A stretch of 64,000 nt of DNA from Morella rubra (lineage: Eukaryota; Streptophyta; Magnoliopsida; Fagales; Myricaceae). Below, piece by piece: positions 35,531 through 47,749 of this stretch. The stretch lies in the NCBI GenBank assembly GCA_003952965.2, contig CM025851.1, positions 30,590,664-30,654,663 of the forward strand, in the 5' to 3' direction. The number at the start of each line of letters is the position of its first letter. Positions within the stretch are counted from its first letter, which is position 1. The notes below the pieces were generated by a model. That model did no database searches. It saw only the letters and a list, made by a program, of their open reading frames with translations, and was not told the origin of the DNA. The position numbers and the translations under genes are program-made.

Positions 35531-36795
35531 TGTTAGATGTATGCCTTCAAAATCAATATTTTTGAATAATTATAAGATAAGTATCGTTATTGATTACTCA
35601 CTTGTATATTATTTTTTGTATATGCAATGGCATAAGATATCATACTGTTGAGCAACATTGTAGAAAAGTCATACCAATGATTAATGAATCAAAGGCGGGG
35701 AGTATGACTTTTCGGATCCTTGTTGTCTCACTTTGTTCTAGGCCAAGATACATATAATGTACAATAGGTCTACACTCGTTGTGCCTCTATAAGATAGAAT
35801 GATGGACTCTGTTCATTGAGGTGGTGACCTTAAGTAGACAAGTGAGTGCAATATAAGAGTACATACACTGAATTAGATCAAATATGAATATCTTCTGGAA
35901 ACGATCACTGATGTAGAGAATGGTATTCGGCAGAATTAACTTATATTGTCCTTAGACTTGAGAAAGTTATGTAGGTTTGCTTATATTGTCATTAGCCCTG
36001 AGAGAGTAATGCAAGTTTGCTTGTTTGTGCTTGTGCTTTGACTGAGTCATTTGGTGATGATCTTTGCAGATTAAATATTTCAGATAATGTTGAGCCTTGT
36101 GCATAGTAAGTGAATTTGTATAATTGCTCAATATGGAATCCACCAGTCTCTTGATGAGCCAGTATATTCATTATGTCTTTATATTGTTGGACTCAAATAA
36201 AACGCTACGCAGCGAGATTTTTATGAAAAGTGTTTTCACAGTTTTGTGAAAATTATTTTCGCAACTTTTTGGGTGTCCAACTAGGTGCAGATTGAGAATT
36301 AAGAATTATATGAGCTAGGGACTTAATTGGTGATATTATTTCGATCCTATTAGCTCATGTGAAATATTGTATGGTGGAAGGATAAATAAGCATATAATTG
36401 TTAGCAAAAGAGATTTCACAAAAACAATCTCATTATCTTAGGGGTCAATTGTAATATGTTAATGGATATGATCATAATTTGTAAAATCCTATAAATTCGG
36501 ATTACAGAATATAAGGGGGTTTAATGAAAAAGAGTTTTTCATGATAATCCTACGACCTAGATTTAAGGTCCTTAAAGATCCCACGCATAAGCATAGTTGA
36601 GTTTTGAGCTGGCATTATAAATAGCTCAAAAGTTCATTTGAGAAAGGACGAGAATTTTTTTCACGTGAGGCTCTCTCTCGCTAGAAAATCTCTTTCTCTA
36701 AACTCTCTCAAAAACTGTGTGTGTGGATCTGAAGGAGGCAGAACATTTGAGTTGCTTTGATTCAATGATCATTTCCGCTACAATCTCGCGCTCTA
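35531..36795 (+). mobile_element. Copia LTR, same family as 17304-18566
   Basis: It starts TGTTAGATGTATGCC and follows the reverse complement of 17304-18566 throughout. It ends near 'acaatctcgcgctcta', which aligns with that copy's 3' end. About 1.27 kb. No clean duplication is seen, and the end bases are altered. No internal region is recognised. Confidence 0.75.
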
Positions 36796-37470
36796 AACTT
36801 ATGCAGCTTTTCCCCAACTTTGGCTTTTTGTACTTAAGTCATATTGATTCCATACATTCTACAATCATTATTTTTATCATTTGCAATAACAGTAGAATCG
36901 GTAGAAATTTAGTTCGCAACTGCCACCGCTACAGGGTTGGGAGCCTGCCACAACTACAGGGTTGGGAGCTAGCTAAACGTTTACTGCTGCCTCTGTTCCT
37001 ACCAAGAATGGAAATCGCTCCATTAAGGGGGCAATTTTACAGTGGTGGTAGGCAGTTAGAGGGAGAGAAAGAGAATTGCAAGAGGTGGGTGCTGCTAGGT
37101 GAGGGGGAGTGGGTCTCGAGCCCTAAATGGTTGGAGACCCCTAAAAACAAGAACAAAAATGACTAGGAAGACTCTTAAAACATTAAACCAATTAATAATG
37201 ATGCTGCCTGCAAATGGATCCAAGTTAGGGATAATTAGAAGACCTCTATTGTTTACTTTTCCACAGAAAGACGTCGTTTTCAAGATCAGGAAACTAGTTG
37301 ATATTTTTCATAAGATATTTTCTATTGTTTGCAAATATTTTTCTCTGTAGCTCTATAAATCTTTCAGGTCATATTGAAGTCAGCTGTTATGTACCACTTA
37401 TAGGCAAATAATCAGAGAAAAGAAAGAATCATTTGTGAACTAGGAGATTTCAGACATAATACAGTACACA
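36796..37470. other. No gene recognised; short direct repeat
   Basis: Unassigned. Around 36915-36970 a block 'ccgctacagggttgggagc' is repeated as 'caactacagggttgggagct'. The frame at 36717-37166 starts inside the LTR and has no recognisable domain. Confidence 0.35.
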
Positions 37471-37697
37471 TGAACCTAAAGGTGAATAGGTTCTTTTAGA
37501 TTAATTTTCAATCTTTAACTTTGTTGCACACATTACAAGAATATCAGCACGTTCAAGAACCTAAATTCTTTAACAAGATTTATATGTATATGCAGAATCA
37601 AGTAAATCTTTGAAGCAATTAAACTTTTAATCAAGGCTTCAAGATATTCAAGGAAACTGTCTTTTAAATTCAGACAATAATGGACAGTTATATATTC

Positions 37698-38965
37698 TGT
37701 TGGCTTTTGTGCACAATCGAGATTTTGATGATTTCAATAAATAGATCAAGTTTATAAAACAGACATCTTCAAAGACAAAGATGTTTTGATGAAAGAGCCA
37801 AAGACTTGAAGAAAGAAGATCAAGAAGATGCAAGGAGCTCAAAAGTGAAGTTTCAAGACCTTAGGGTATAAACCTTGTAACTCTTGTTTCACTTTTGACA
37901 AGGATTATGAATCACACTTGCATATCTTTCAAAACATGCATAAATCGTTTTACCTTTTGTTTGAAAGATTAAAATGTTTTTAAAGGTTTCAAAACACCCC
38001 AATCAAACTCTCAAACCTTTCTTATACTTATGGGAAGTAGTCTTTAAAATTGGGTGTTTCAAAATGGTCAAAATTGGTTTTAAATGAACCGGATCATGTG
38101 CTTAAGAGGTCGTGCTGGTGGCGGTCGACGGTCTTCGACCGCTTGGTATAGCGATTGACCGGTTGATTTTGAAATAGATCCGTTGAAGCTTCTGACAATA
38201 TGACCGTTGGGTAACGGTAACTTGAAGCGGTCGACCGGTTCATGTAGCTTCGACCGGGTCGTTTTAACAGATGACTCCCAACGGCTATAAATAGCTAGTT
38301 TTCATATGTCGCTTATAAATACACCTTCATAACGTTCAAAATGAATACGCAATGACCACATATCATTTAGATCACTTGAGAAATATTCCAAACCTTCATA
38401 TTCTATATTTCTCATATCATTCACACAAAACACACTTTCATATCCTTGTCTTTGTGTGAATCAAGAGATAGAGCTTTCCATTTTCATATCTACTCTTTGA
38501 GAGAGTTTATTCTTCAATCTTCCTATCCAAAAGAAGTGATTCCTTTAGTGAGGTTGTTCACTAAAGAAGAAGCTTAGAGAGGGTATATCTCAAGCTTGGT
38601 TGGGTTGTGAGTGGTGAGCCCGAAAATCACTTGGGGTTTGAGTGTTGAGCCCGGGAAAGCACTTGTAAGGTTCTCTAGCACCCGGAAGCTAGAGTGTACA
38701 CTATTTGGAAGATAGTGGGAAAACCTCAAGGCTCGGTAAAGGAGCTTGAGGGGTGGATGTAGGCGGGTTTGCCGAACCACCTAAAAATCACGTGTTTGCT
38801 TCTCTATCCTTACTCTTTACATTTAGCACTTATTCTATTATCGCATCTATATACTTGTGCTAAATTAGACTTTACTTTGCAAACACAGTTTTGGGGGTTA
38901 AAAGTGAAAAAGTTTGGAAACCAAATTCACCCCCCTCTTAGGTTGCCTTAATCCTTAGATTTACA
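37698..38965 (+). mobile_element. Solo Copia (SIRE-like) LTR
   Basis: It runs TGTTGGCTTTTGTGC ... CTTAGATTTACA, with the 5-bp duplication TATTC at 37693-37697 and 38966-38970. It shares the 'gccgaaccacctaaaaatca' block and the 'attcacccccctcttagg' end with the solo LTR at 20330-21479. It is 1268 bp and is a related but not identical family member. Confidence 0.9.
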
Positions 38966-39422
38966 TATTCAATATAAAATCAACACATTAATAATGTAAA
39001 TCAACAACAATCACAATACAATTGACACACAGATTGGCTATGAAGAGAAACCTCTTGAACACACACTGCAAGAAGAAAAAATCTACGAGCCTTGTGGCCA
39101 GGAAAAGTATCCACTAGAATGAGAACTCAAAATTACAAAGTTATTCGTCAGCAATACACAAAACCCTGGCTATTCTAACTCACAGAACTCCTTACCCAAA
39201 TCTTGAATCTGGTTCAGCAAACCTTGTTGGGACTAACACCCGGTCTCAGCCATTCTTCATCTCTAGCACCTTCATCGCTAATCATGAACCTCACTTCTAT
39301 TGCCACCAGATCAATGCCACCCAAACCATCTCAGGAACCAGAACTCTAGTAAACCCTAAGACCTCAACGGGTAATCTCTGTGTGTGAACAACAAACCCTG
39401 ATGGAACAAAAGAAAAGGAACA

Positions 39423-39628
39423 GGCTATGTTTGGTTTAGTTTTGAAAACATTTTTTGGGTTTGTTTTCTTTGGAGGTAGTGTAGATTCTTTTGGGATTGG
39501 TGAAAAGATTGTTAAAAGTTTTTGGAGTTTGTTAAAAGATGTTGGAGTTTGTAAAAGGTATTGAAATTGATGAAAAATTAATTGTGAAAAATTTTTGAAA
39601 ATTTTTTGAGACCAAAACAAACATAGCC
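39423..39628. mobile_element. Small hAT-like MITE
   Basis: The ends GGCTATGTTTGGTTT and AAACAAACATAGCC are inverted copies. The 206-bp interior is T/G-rich. No exact target duplication was identified. Confidence 0.5.
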
Positions 39629-40112
39629 ACAGTCTTTCTAGTACGCTTTACTCCTTATAGAGTAAACTAAGAAACAACAACAGAGATTCTTGGATAAGAT
39701 AACAAAGGAGGCTTATACTCTCTAAAATCAAAGAAACATTAATCTTGGGTTTTCTAAGTGTCTTTGGCCAAATGGGAGAGAAGGTTTTTTATACCTTAGA
39801 CTAATAAGGTGAGGATCACAGAATCAGTTAACTTTGAGACGCTTATAAAATAGTTAGAGGCGTTCAGGTTTAACTTCTACAGTTCTTGGTAAACCTCAGG
39901 CAAATTCTCAATAAACTATGCCAACATAAAACAATCAGTGCTCCAGCTTCATATTATCAAACTTGTAAACAGACCCCCGTCATACTATAGATGCTCCATA
40001 CACACTCATCTGTTTGTTGAGACGCTTGAACCATGCAGTGCTTTCACTCTTGAATCTTCAGGAATATGACACAATACAAACATGAAGTTTATGACAACTA
40101 AATACATTTATA

Positions 40113-40865
40113 ATCTCCCATTTTGGCAAACTTTATGACAAAACAAACCCAGTCTCTAAAGACTTGAATTCTGTTGATCACCAACACAGAATCCATTTAT
40201 AATGAGACTTAACAACCTATACTAACATAGGCTAAATGCTATATTCTTGAGATTATCAAACTTGCATAATACAATCTCAACAACACACGAACTAACAATA
40301 AATTTCACTAATTTTGAGTTAATCAAATCACACAAATATAACAACTCCAATAATAAGCTGTGAACCAAAATTTACCAATCTCCCCTTGAGATAAGTAACA
40401 TCTATAGAGGACATCTCCCTATATCACAACATGGCTTATATCACATTGTATTAAGAAATAATCAACATTAGCAAATTCATATTAGAATTGCTTATAGAAT
40501 GTTGATTAAACTTTGCAATAACAAATATACTGAAACTAGTAAACTTCTAGTTTCAAATTATAACACTGCAACAACTTATAATCCTGAAGCTAGCAAACTT
40601 CTAGGTTCAAATATATCAATCAAAGTTTTAAGAACAACATACTTCAAGAGGTTTAAAAACTTCAATACACAAAGATAGTTTTAAAACTACAAAGATACTA
40701 TCAAAGAGTTTCAGAGCTATCTCTACACACAAATCATATTGTCTAGAAACTTAACAAAACATAGAACATATTGCTCAAAACATAGATCACAGAACAAATT
40801 ATTCAATACATAAACCACAAGACAACATTAAAAAATCAAAAACAGTAATCCAACCAGTCAACTCT
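40113..40865 (-). mobile_element. 3' non-coding internal region of the SIRE-like element
   Basis: AT-rich sequence between the polypurine tract and the T3 LTR insertion. No protein signal. Confidence 0.5.
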
Positions 40866-41454
40866 TGTCACGCCCCGTGCTGGTACTTACCCCTTCGGCT
40901 CGCGTATAGTAATCGCATGCACAAAATTCGGGGATTACCGCACGATAAAAACTCTTAGAATCGCTTAAATGCCCTCAAATTTACTTAGCGGAAGACTTGT
41001 TTTAAAACTGTTATGGTAAATAGAAGAAGGTCGTAAATCAGTTTAGAAACTTGAACGAAAGAAGTAAAATCTCACAAAGTAATAAATCGTTATATTTGCA
41101 CTTGGAAAACCTTAATTGGTTAACGACTAAAAGAAATATGGCAAAATCATATAAAGTATCGCATCGTAATAATATGCACTTACTTAGAAAAATCTCATTA
41201 ACGAATTAGATTGAAAGTGTTGGATTAGGCTTTTGAGTAGAGATAAGAACTTTGAAATAAAGGATGAGGAAAGAGACACGAAGGAGATTGAAAACCTGAA
41301 ATAACAAGGACATCTTGATACAAGGAAAGTTCAGGTCGTCCTCCCGGGACTACATAAAAGGCTACATTACAAAAATTCGGGAACTTCGTACAATTTGAAA
41401 ACTGATTACAAGGAAACAGATACCCGAAACACTCTAACAAGCCTAAGAGGGGTA

Positions 41455-41499
41455 CTAATCCTCCTCGTCTGAGTCCGATGTAAGATCAATAATCTCGGA
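41455..41499 (-). other. SUMO-interacting-motif-like tail in T3 LTR
   Basis: The minus strand reads SEIIDLTSDSDEED-stop. Hydrophobic pair, D-L-T/S and a run of acidic and Ser residues match the well-known SIM consensus (as in PIAS proteins, VIDLT followed by acidic residues). It lies just beyond the small frame 41555-41788 of the same LTR. Confidence 0.45.
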
Positions 41500-41554
41500 C
41501 CCGGAGTGGTACTACTATTTCCCGTTGGCGGGGCCGAGGGAACGTAATCGAACC

Positions 41555-41788
41555 TTAGCCACTCGGGCGGTACACCTGGCAAACCAAAGTCCTCAAATCG
41601 GGGTAACGGGGATAGTGGGATAGGGGGGATGGTGGGGGTACAGGGGATGGGGGTGAGGGCTCCCTAAAGAACCAGTGGGCCTTATGCTCCACTAATACTT
41701 CAAGGAAATCCGAAACCCACATTCGGATCTTGAGTACTAGGATATAAGGGTAGAAATCGTAGGTTAACTCGTCCTCGAATAGCTTCAT
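41555..41788 (-). CDS. LTR-borne small ORF (family T3)
   Basis: The frame reads MKLFEDELTYDFYPY, then ILVLKIRMWVSDFLEVLVE, HKAHWFFREP and a Pro-rich linker. The block MWVSDFLEVLVE aligns with VYVTRDLDVLIE (T1) and VWVTGNLEVIVE (T2), and HWF with HRWI of T1. It lies about 50 nt beyond the conserved hairpin on the same strand, the same arrangement as in T1. The three LTR families are otherwise not alignable by eye, so this small frame is one of the few shared features. Function unknown. Confidence 0.45.
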   Translation of the reverse strand: MKLFEDELTYDFYPYILVLKIRMWVSDFLEVLVEHKAHWFFREPSPPSPVPPPSPLSHYPRYPDLRTLVCQVYRPSG

Positions 41789-44700
41789 TCTTCAATACCC
41801 AAGTCGCCAAACATTGCAAAAACAACATAAGAGAAAAAGGGTGAGTCCTATTGACTCAGTAAGGTGGGGGTGGGGAAACATGATCAAACAAATACTGTGC
41901 ATATAATTCACTTAAACATGGTGTAAAACTAACTTCAAGCATAATAAGAATGAACTTGGATGAATTAAAATATGCAATGCATCACACCATCATTGGTTCC
42001 TGAGGAGTTCCCGATGTCTGCTCTGTTCACCCCCAGAGTCGGGTTGTGCGTCCCCTCCCCTTCTATGGGACTGTCCCGTGCCTCCAGCACCAGGACCCTT
42101 AACATTACGCCTTAGCGTTCATAAAGGAGCCCACCCACTCCCTGCTGTGGGGGGTTGCACGTCTCCTAAGTGCCCGGTACCGTCACTACCATTCGGGGAA
42201 TCACCTCGCAGGCTTAGGGGTTCCTCACATTTGTTTTTTCCTCTTATGAATGCAATCTCATGTCCAAGCATTAAAGTACACATGTAACATTCCACCCAAA
42301 CAATGTACACTAGTTTGCAATGAACTTGAAAGAAACATAACAGGTTTAAAGAATAATCATTGACAATTGAAACAACCATGATAATAACTAGTAAGATCTA
42401 AGACATTAAACCCCATTGAAGGCCTATTGGGCCTCCTTAGACCCTGCTGGGCCTATTCCCAAAGTATTATTGGCTTGATGCTATTTTAGGGTTATTGGGC
42501 CTAAAGTCCATTTAGGCTCCTAAACGGGCCTTGTGATTTGGGCCCTTATTTCAACTTGGTTTGAACTAAATTTGGGCTCCCCCATCAATTTTTCGTGCTC
42601 TATCCAACCATGTAATCATTTTCTCATTTTGGACCCTTTTTCCCTAACGAATTAGGCAAAATGTCGAATCTGCCCTCAGAGACCTCCAGGGGCATTTTCG
42701 ACCTTTTCCTTCATCATTTTGGGCTGAAATTTTTACAGGGATCCTAATATTAGATAAGGATGCTATCTGGAAAGTTTCATGCAAAAATAAAACCTGTAGC
42801 TTAGGGTCGATTTGGGCAGCACCTATGTTTGCCTAAATGCCCTAGATAGGTGTTCATGCCTTTGATTGATCTATACTTTTCGAAACTTTAGGCTAAAAAT
42901 AATTTTAATCTATCAACATAAAGGAAATCATAGAGCACATAACATGTGGATTCTTCAAGAACTTAAAGGCAAACAATGATCATTTGCAATATAATCAAGG
43001 AACATGCATAATGCATCTTTTTCATGCTTTCAACTTCATAACCTCTTTCTTGAGCCCATGGCTCCTTTCTTTGGCCCCATTTGGCCTTCTCTTGATCAGG
43101 GATACTTTAAAGCTTCTTGGCCATCATCATTCTCATTATTGCTCCACATTTCATATCACATATGCATGACATTGAATCATAAAATCATGTAGTGCAACAT
43201 GCAACACCATAAGCCATTTTTCTTGACCAACCCGTGGTCTATAAGGCTTCAAGTTTAGGCTTATCACCACTGCCATAGCATCATAAAGCATGTCCAGAGC
43301 TCTTTTGAAAATCAAACCAACTCAGCAAGCAATCTCATACACATGTTATAAGAAATATTCATTAAGCCTTAACATGCAAGATGTCTAGACTAGTATATAC
43401 TTCATAGCACCTATGAACCTTTCTTTTTGCAAAACTTTGAATCCAACATAACCCTAACATGTTCATCATTGAATCACAGTTCTATGCACACAAATATATA
43501 TGATCAATCAATACAAGAGAACATGTTATCCATCCTCAACAAAACACAAGAACCTAAACCCTTACCTTGGTGATCTCAGGTAGCTCTTGATGTTCTCCTA
43601 TTAACACAAGATCTATTGGTTAATGACACTGAACTAGGGGCTAAGAAGAAGTGGAAATGATGATGAGGAAGTAGGAAAGAGGTGGTGCAAGGGGGTGTTC
43701 AAGGCCTTGGCCGAAACCCCTTTGCCAACTTACCTTGGCATGGAAGTTTTTCCACCTTCCTTCTCTTCTTCTTCTCCTCTTCTCTCCTCTTCTTCTTTCT
43801 TTCTCTCCCTCTTGGCCGAATGCTCTCAGCACTCACTCCTCACTCTCTCAACTCAAATGGCCGGCTGTTGGTGTGAGAAATGCATGGCAAGGGTTGGCTT
43901 TTATAGCCAACCTTGCCATCATTTGGTCAAGGGGTGGCTGCCACAAGCAAGCCCCTTGATTGGGTGGCTTGGGCGGCACAAGGGCTGGAGGAGCCAAATG
44001 GCACACTCCCTCTTCCCTAGGTGATGATTAAGGATACTTACACAAGCTAAAATCACTTCAAAATCAAATCAAATGTGATTGCAAGCAAGCATGGCCGGTT
44101 GGTCCATTTTTGAATCTTACTATTCATGCATTAAGCCAAGAACATGGGACAAGGGAAAAGGACAAAGAAAACAAGACAAAACAAGGATTTTCTTGTGTGT
44201 GCCGTGTGACCTAGGGAGGAGAGAGAGAGTGGGACCCACATGACATCAAAGTAGACTTAGGTTAGCAAAATGATTAGCTAAGTTGTAAAGTTAATCAATG
44301 CATATGTTAGAGAAAAGAAATAGTAATTAGTCAAGATTAACCGAGATTAGGATAGAATAATCAAGATTGATACTAGGTAAAAATTTAGATGTAAGCAAGA
44401 GAATGAAAAGGGAAAGCATACCGAAATCCATAATGGCAATTAGAACCGAAATAAATCATGTGTCAAGAAATCAAATCTAATACTTAGAAAATGTTAAATA
44501 TGAGCTAATGAAGTATACTTAGGAAAAATATCACGTGTTTAAATCAAGCAATAGGAATACTAAGATATTAACAAGAGAATGGAAGAATTTTGTTAAACGC
44601 ATAGAAACCGATAAAATAGAGACAATCACGATCATAACCGTTAATTGGCTAAATACGAGAAATCAAGGAAATTAGAGAAATTAGAGAAATCGAAAAATTT

Positions 44701-45029
44701 AGGGAAGGGATATCACATCATTTAAGCACATGAAAGTAAATCAAATAATGCAGGGAGTTAAGAATTAAAGAAAGAAAGCACATATGCAATTTAAATTAAA
44801 AAGGTTAAATTAAAATACTAAAGTCACGAATTTGGAAACCAAAGAAATTAAATAGAGGAAAGAAATCCTATAAGCAATTAATCGAATGATAAATATTAAA
44901 CAATGCACAAATAAAGCAAATACTAAGGAAAAGAACACAATTACTAAAGATATTGAAAGAAAAACCTTAACACAAGAGTCTTAAAAGTAGCTTAAAAGAT
45001 TAGGGGTATCACAACTCCATTAGCAACCA

Positions 45030-46480
45030 TCAAAATCCATCTGAAGACAGCAACCAACCCCCAACCACCAACCAACTTACACTACTCCCCTTTTTGTCAG
45101 GAAGTAGCCAAACCAAGATTAACACGTCTTCATCTTCATCAAAAGTGGCAGTGGCAATAGCTTCTTCACCTTCCCCTTCCTCTTCCTCTTCCTCCTCTTC
45201 TTTTTCCTCTTCATCAGCTGTAGCAAAGGATTCCCCATCCTTTAGCAGCTTCAGTTGGTTCTTCTTGAGCCCTAACTGTACTTGACTCCTCAACATGTTC
45301 AATAATATTCAAATGCTTTCTAATAAGAGTCACATCAGCTACCAATTTCATCATATGCAATTTGAGAAATTCAATGGCAGCAAGAATGGAAGATTGAACA
45401 GAAGTAGAAGTATTTGATCTCTTAGTGAGAAGTTTTAAAACATCAAACACATAAGATAAATCAGAACTCAAAGGGCCACGGAGAGGATATATGGATGGAG
45501 TGATTTTCTTTCATCCTTTATGGGATTTGCTTTGAGCTACTGTAGTTGTCCTAAAACCAATAGGAAGTTTCCTTCTAGTTTCTTCCCTAGGTATGGTAAT
45601 GTGGTTTGCAGGAAGAAATTTCATTATCAAACAAGAATATGGAAGTCTGTTTGTAGTAGACTTAGAATGAAAAACCATAACCATGTGAGAATGTATATAA
45701 TAGGGAAGATCAAAAACTTCACCAACCAAAAAAGCATACAAGAAATACATTCTTTCAAAAGATAAAGCTGAGGGATGCTTATTTAGAAAAATATTAGTAG
45801 AACTAATCTTGCTAATACTCAAGTGATTAAAAGAAAACAGTTTAGCATTAAACTCTTTGTCACAAAAAGCAATCTACTTTTTAGCTAAGTAGTTTGCAAT
45901 GACAGTAGTGGTATGATGTGTTTTAGCTAAATAAGGATAAGTGGGTTAATGAACTCTAGGAATTCCTAGGCAGTGAGCAAGTATGGAAGGATCAATGTCA
46001 ATGTACTGACCACAAAAGAAAATAGTATACGACTTGGAGTCATTAAAATTATGCATGTTTGAATAGAACTCATGCACAAAGTTTAGTAGAAGGAATGATA
46101 TTTGTTACTATGGTTGTCCATCCTCAAGATAAGAATCTCTCAGAATCTGCATCTGAAATAGTTCTTCCAAGAAGACTTCTCTTTCAATAATCAAATCCTT
46201 CTTACCAAACATTTTCTTAAAAAGCTCTTCTGCCCAACATTTAAAAATCTGGTGATATCATACTCGGCTGGAGTAGGTGGAGGTGGAGTGATCTCTTTCT
46301 TCTTTCCTCTTGTGAACCTTGTTGAGGGTTGAGCAACTTAAGCTTGACTCTTAGTTCTCTTTGAAATAGGTTCAGTTGAAGGTGCAACACATTTCTTAGA
46401 TATCAGAGTGGGTGATGGTTGTTTGGAACTCTCAGATTGATTCTGAGCATTCTTGGCAGCAACCTATTTCATACGTGCCA
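45030..46480 (-). mobile_element. Envelope-like region of the SIRE-like element
   Basis: Minus-strand frames read MSISKISSTNIF, ERMYFLYAFLVGEVFDLPYYI and LIMKFLPANHITIP (45822-45511), then a segment 45471-45214, then a Glu-rich tract and WLLPDKKG (about 45110-45250). This resembles the putative plant transposon protein domain found in extra frames of SIRE and related elements. Broken fossil. Confidence 0.6.
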
Positions 46481-46839
46481 TTTGCACAAGACTAGAAATA
46501 ATTAAAAAATTATCACCTTAATCAAACAGTCTACAATATGCTTAACAAGGCATGTTTGCATAATTTGTAACAAACCTAGCTACTCATTGCATAAAATAAG
46601 AGAAGTTAGACATAAAGATAATATAACAGTTTATGCAAACTTTAAAATTTAAATCCCACAAAATAAACCCCATAATACTTTATGATATCCATTAGCTAAT
46701 AAGCCAAAATATTCAATGCATAAACCAAATAATATTTCCATATCAAACTATAAAATTTGTAAATAGTTTTTCACATAGTAAACACAAAAAATTCGTACAC
46801 AGTTTTTACAAGTCCAAATACACAATCACCTGTGCACAT

Positions 46840-47660
46840 TGATGTGAACCTCGTCAAGAATAACGAGATCCAACAACGAATAGGGAACTCAAGATCGTTC
46901 TAGGATAGATTCGAATGGAAGACCTCGACCCGTTGTTTATGATTAACAAGAACCTTAGTATCAGGAAGACGCCACAAACGGTGGTGGAAGCTCCATTTGA
47001 TAAGTCGAGATGAATGCCACGGGAAATCTCGATAAGTTCAAATAGTTCTTCAAAGAACCAAAGAGAAATACTCTCACAATTTTTGCAAAAAAAATGAATG
47101 TCTGTCCTTTTTTTCATTGCTTTGGTGCCTATATAAAGGCCGGCCATTACAAGGAAAAAAAACCCTAACCTTAAAACCCTAATTAAAGCTGAAAATTTGG
47201 TAAGGAAATAAATCCTTACACGCCTAAAACAAAACAAGACAAGAAGGAAATAAATCCTTACTCGCCTAAAACAAAATCAACGCCTAAGGAAAGAAAAAGC
47301 TGGCGCCTAAAGATAAAAAAAAAAAAAGGAAACAAAAGGTGGCCCCTAAAACAGCCATACAATCCGAACCAAAAAGGAAAGAAAGTGGCGCCTAATTGAG
47401 TCTTCTAGAATATTGTCTTGCCAATTTGAGCTTAGCCTTAACCGGATCCTTCTAGAACTTGAATCATGTTGACAATCCTTTGTTGTTCACGTGGATCATG
47501 CTCAATGGGCCTCCACGCATTTGCTTGAACCCATGCCTCTTGAATTAGACCGTTGAGTACATCTTTAAACTTCTTGGCTCGTGCCTCGTAACCGGCCCAA
47601 TTGGAACTTGAACGAGATCCTTGAAGCGATGCCTTGATTTCCATCACACATCATGTCATA
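46840..47660 (-). mobile_element. Gypsy fragment: polyprotein C-terminus and LTR
   Basis: On the minus strand, 47647-47438 encodes YEARAKKFKDVLNGLIQEAW followed by MIQVLEGSG. This is a C-terminal motif of Gypsy polyproteins (pattern ARAKxFKEALNGLIQ), also seen at 63725-63870. An LTR-like part follows with a TATA-like 'tttatatagg' near 47130. Inserted in the SIRE-like element; broken. Confidence 0.6.
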
Positions 47661-47749
47661 TAATAAAACACTTAAAATATACACAGTTTTCAATAGATCA
47701 CATAATCAAAGAAAATATGTACACATTTTGTAAACATATCCAAACAATA

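Larger units (their letters stand above)
37471..40112 (-). mobile_element. 3' LTR of the SIRE-like element (interrupted)
   Basis: It begins next to the tract 'aaaatgggagat' (minus strand of 40113-40124) and ends with 'ctattcacctttaggttca' at about 37471. Without the solo LTR inside (37698-38965), it is about 1.37 kb. It also contains a small hAT-like element at 39423-39628. Confidence 0.6.
40866..45013 (-). mobile_element. Very long solo Tekay-like LTR (family T3, 4.1 kb)
   Basis: On the minus strand it runs TGTGATACCCCTAATC ... CACGGGGCGTGACA. Flanks are ACTCT (40861-40865) and ACTCC (45014-45018), a 5-bp duplication with one mismatch. It is 4148 bp with no gag-pol inside, so it is a single LTR. 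The start, end and length suggest the Tekay/Del lineage. It contains the hairpin (41842-41858), a small frame (41555-41788) and a pyrimidine-rich stretch near 43755-43810. The several frames at 42-44 kb are shadows. Confidence 0.75.

Noticed and set aside
36717-37166. 149-codon frame as a gene
   Set aside because: It starts inside a Copia LTR and has no recognisable domain or codon pattern.
42078-44024. Several overlapping frames at 42-44 kb as genes
   Set aside because: They lie in a single long LTR, overlap on both strands and show no domains.
45030-45302. Acidic Glu-rich protein as a host gene
   Set aside because: Context is the envelope-like region of a Copia fossil; the Glu run is low complexity.
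46854-47237. 127-codon minus frame as a membrane protein
   Set aside because: It coincides with a Gypsy LTR region including its TATA-like sequence and is most likely a chance frame.
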